From contig JAQTQF010000108.1 of the NCBI GenBank assembly GCA_028712345.1, forward strand, positions 1-6,466: DNA of 6,466 nt, read 5' to 3'. The notes below the pieces were generated by a model that worked only from the letters and a program-made list of their open reading frames with translations, searched no databases and was not told the origin of the DNA. The translations under genes were made by a program, and so were the position numbers. Shown here in pieces: positions 5,880-6,466 of this stretch. Source of the stretch: Phycisphaerae bacterium. GTDB lineage: Bacteria; Planctomycetota; Phycisphaerae; Sedimentisphaerales; UBA12454. Each line of letters opens with the position of its first letter. Position 1 is the stretch's first letter.

Positions 5880-6466
5880 GTGAACAAGACAAGAAAATTT
5901 CGGGCTTTTACTCTCGTTGAATTACTGGTTGTAATCTCTATCATTGCGTTGCTGCTCGCTATACTTATGCCGGCTTTGGGTAAGGCAAGAAATATGGCCA
6001 GGCTTACGACCGACACAGCAAATGTCAAGCAGATTGCTAATGTGACAGCGTTGTACCAATCCGACAGTGACGGGTATGTGCCGGTAATGCTTCACAAACA
6101 GTGCCTCGGTTATTCAGGTATTCCCGCCAAGGTTTCGTTTTTGTCGATTCCGTTTCAGCCCTATTCCGGCAAGCCTGTCGACCTGGTTGAGGTTACGGGA
6201 GGTTTTTTGGACCCTGATGTTACTTGGGACCAGGATATGGCAGTAGACTACTTTGAAAAATATCTTTCGGATTTTTATGTCTGCCCGTATGTACGAGGCA
6301 GTGAAGTGGGAACATGGTTTGAGGATAAAGAGGTAGTAGAGATTGCTCCGGGAGCGCCGACAAGGAAAAATTACAAGACTCTCGGCAGGAATGACAGCTA
6401 CTCCACATGGATATGGCCTCGTCCCAAAGGTTACCCATTTTGGGTAAACCATCCCTGGGGTGGAGA
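5880..6466 (+). CDS. Prepilin-type N-terminal cleavage/methylation protein (pseudopilin-like), 3' end beyond window
   Basis: Expected to be inserted in the inner membrane, cleaved and N-methylated by a prepilin peptidase and perhaps assembled into a pilus- or type II secretion-like fibre; in planctomycetes many such proteins have no known role. Seen: a short basic leader (residues 1-9, ending KFRA), then FTLVELLVVISIIALL (10-25), with the conserved Glu at +5 after cleavage (E14) and one hydrophobic helix to about residue 33. MPALGKARNMAR (30-41) and YQSDSDGYVPVM (60-71) follow the usual pattern of the paralogous planctomycete family. The residue before the cut is Ala rather than the commoner Gly. 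The frame is open to the right edge (195 complete codons). It starts at GTG 5880 with a good ribosome-binding site and its own promoter, and is divergent from the sugar operon, so a functional link is unproven. Confidence 0.9.
   Translation, partial: MNKTRKFRAFTLVELLVVISIIALLLAILMPALGKARNMARLTTDTANVKQIANVTALYQSDSDGYVPVMLHKQCLGYSGIPAKVSFLSIPFQPYSGKPVDLVEVTGGFLDPDVTWDQDMAVDYFEKYLSDFYVCPYVRGSEVGTWFEDKEVVEIAPGAPTRKNYKTLGRNDSYSTWIWPRPKGYPFWVNHPWGG

Noticed and set aside
6114..6452. Minus-strand open frame of 112 codons
   Set aside because: It is a shadow of the prepilin-like gene, whose start signal, cleavage motif and codon pattern are clear on the plus strand.

Overview
The window looks like chromosomal DNA from a bacterium of the Planctomycetes-Verrucomicrobia-Lentisphaerae group. 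My best guess is a Phycisphaerae/Sedimentisphaerales-type planctomycete. The evidence is the prepilin-like N-terminus at the right edge (FTLVELLVVISIIALL followed by AILMPALGKAR), a style amplified in those genomes, and the pairing of a long GH38 protein with a sodium:solute symporter of the MSSMAAWLDMTG type. Base composition is moderate. This placement is an inference from protein style, not from a marker gene.

Layout: a three-gene operon is read leftward. It starts at a near-consensus sigma-70-type promoter (5386-5414) with a palindromic operator candidate just downstream (5337-5366). The genes, in order of transcription, are a HAD-superfamily hydrolase with an unusual N-terminal extension (5294-4320), a large family-38 glycoside hydrolase-like protein (4301-1410), and a sodium:solute symporter that runs off the left edge (1322-1). 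The first two genes are 18 bp apart and the last two 87 bp apart. Each has a Shine-Dalgarno-like sequence, weakest for GH38. No terminator is seen inside the operon. A divergent gene is read rightward from its own promoter (5737-5765), has a structured leader of about 108 nt, and encodes a prepilin/pseudopilin-like protein cut by the right edge (5880-6466). The roughly 585 bp between the divergent genes hold the two promoters, the operator and several hairpins, but no convincing gene.

Reading of the operon: the symporter would import a glycoside or sugar, the GH38-like protein would act on it in the cytoplasm (no signal peptide), and the HAD enzyme would handle a phosphorylated sugar. This is a plausible mannoside-type catabolic unit under local repressor control. 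The main surprise is that the GH38 motif that normally carries the catalytic, zinc-binding aspartate (P-D-x-F-G) reads P-F-G-W-G here, although the other zinc ligands and an acid/base candidate are kept. The protein therefore belongs either to a divergent GH38 subgroup with altered chemistry or to a non-hydrolytic one. No mobile element, CRISPR array, tRNA or rRNA was recognised.
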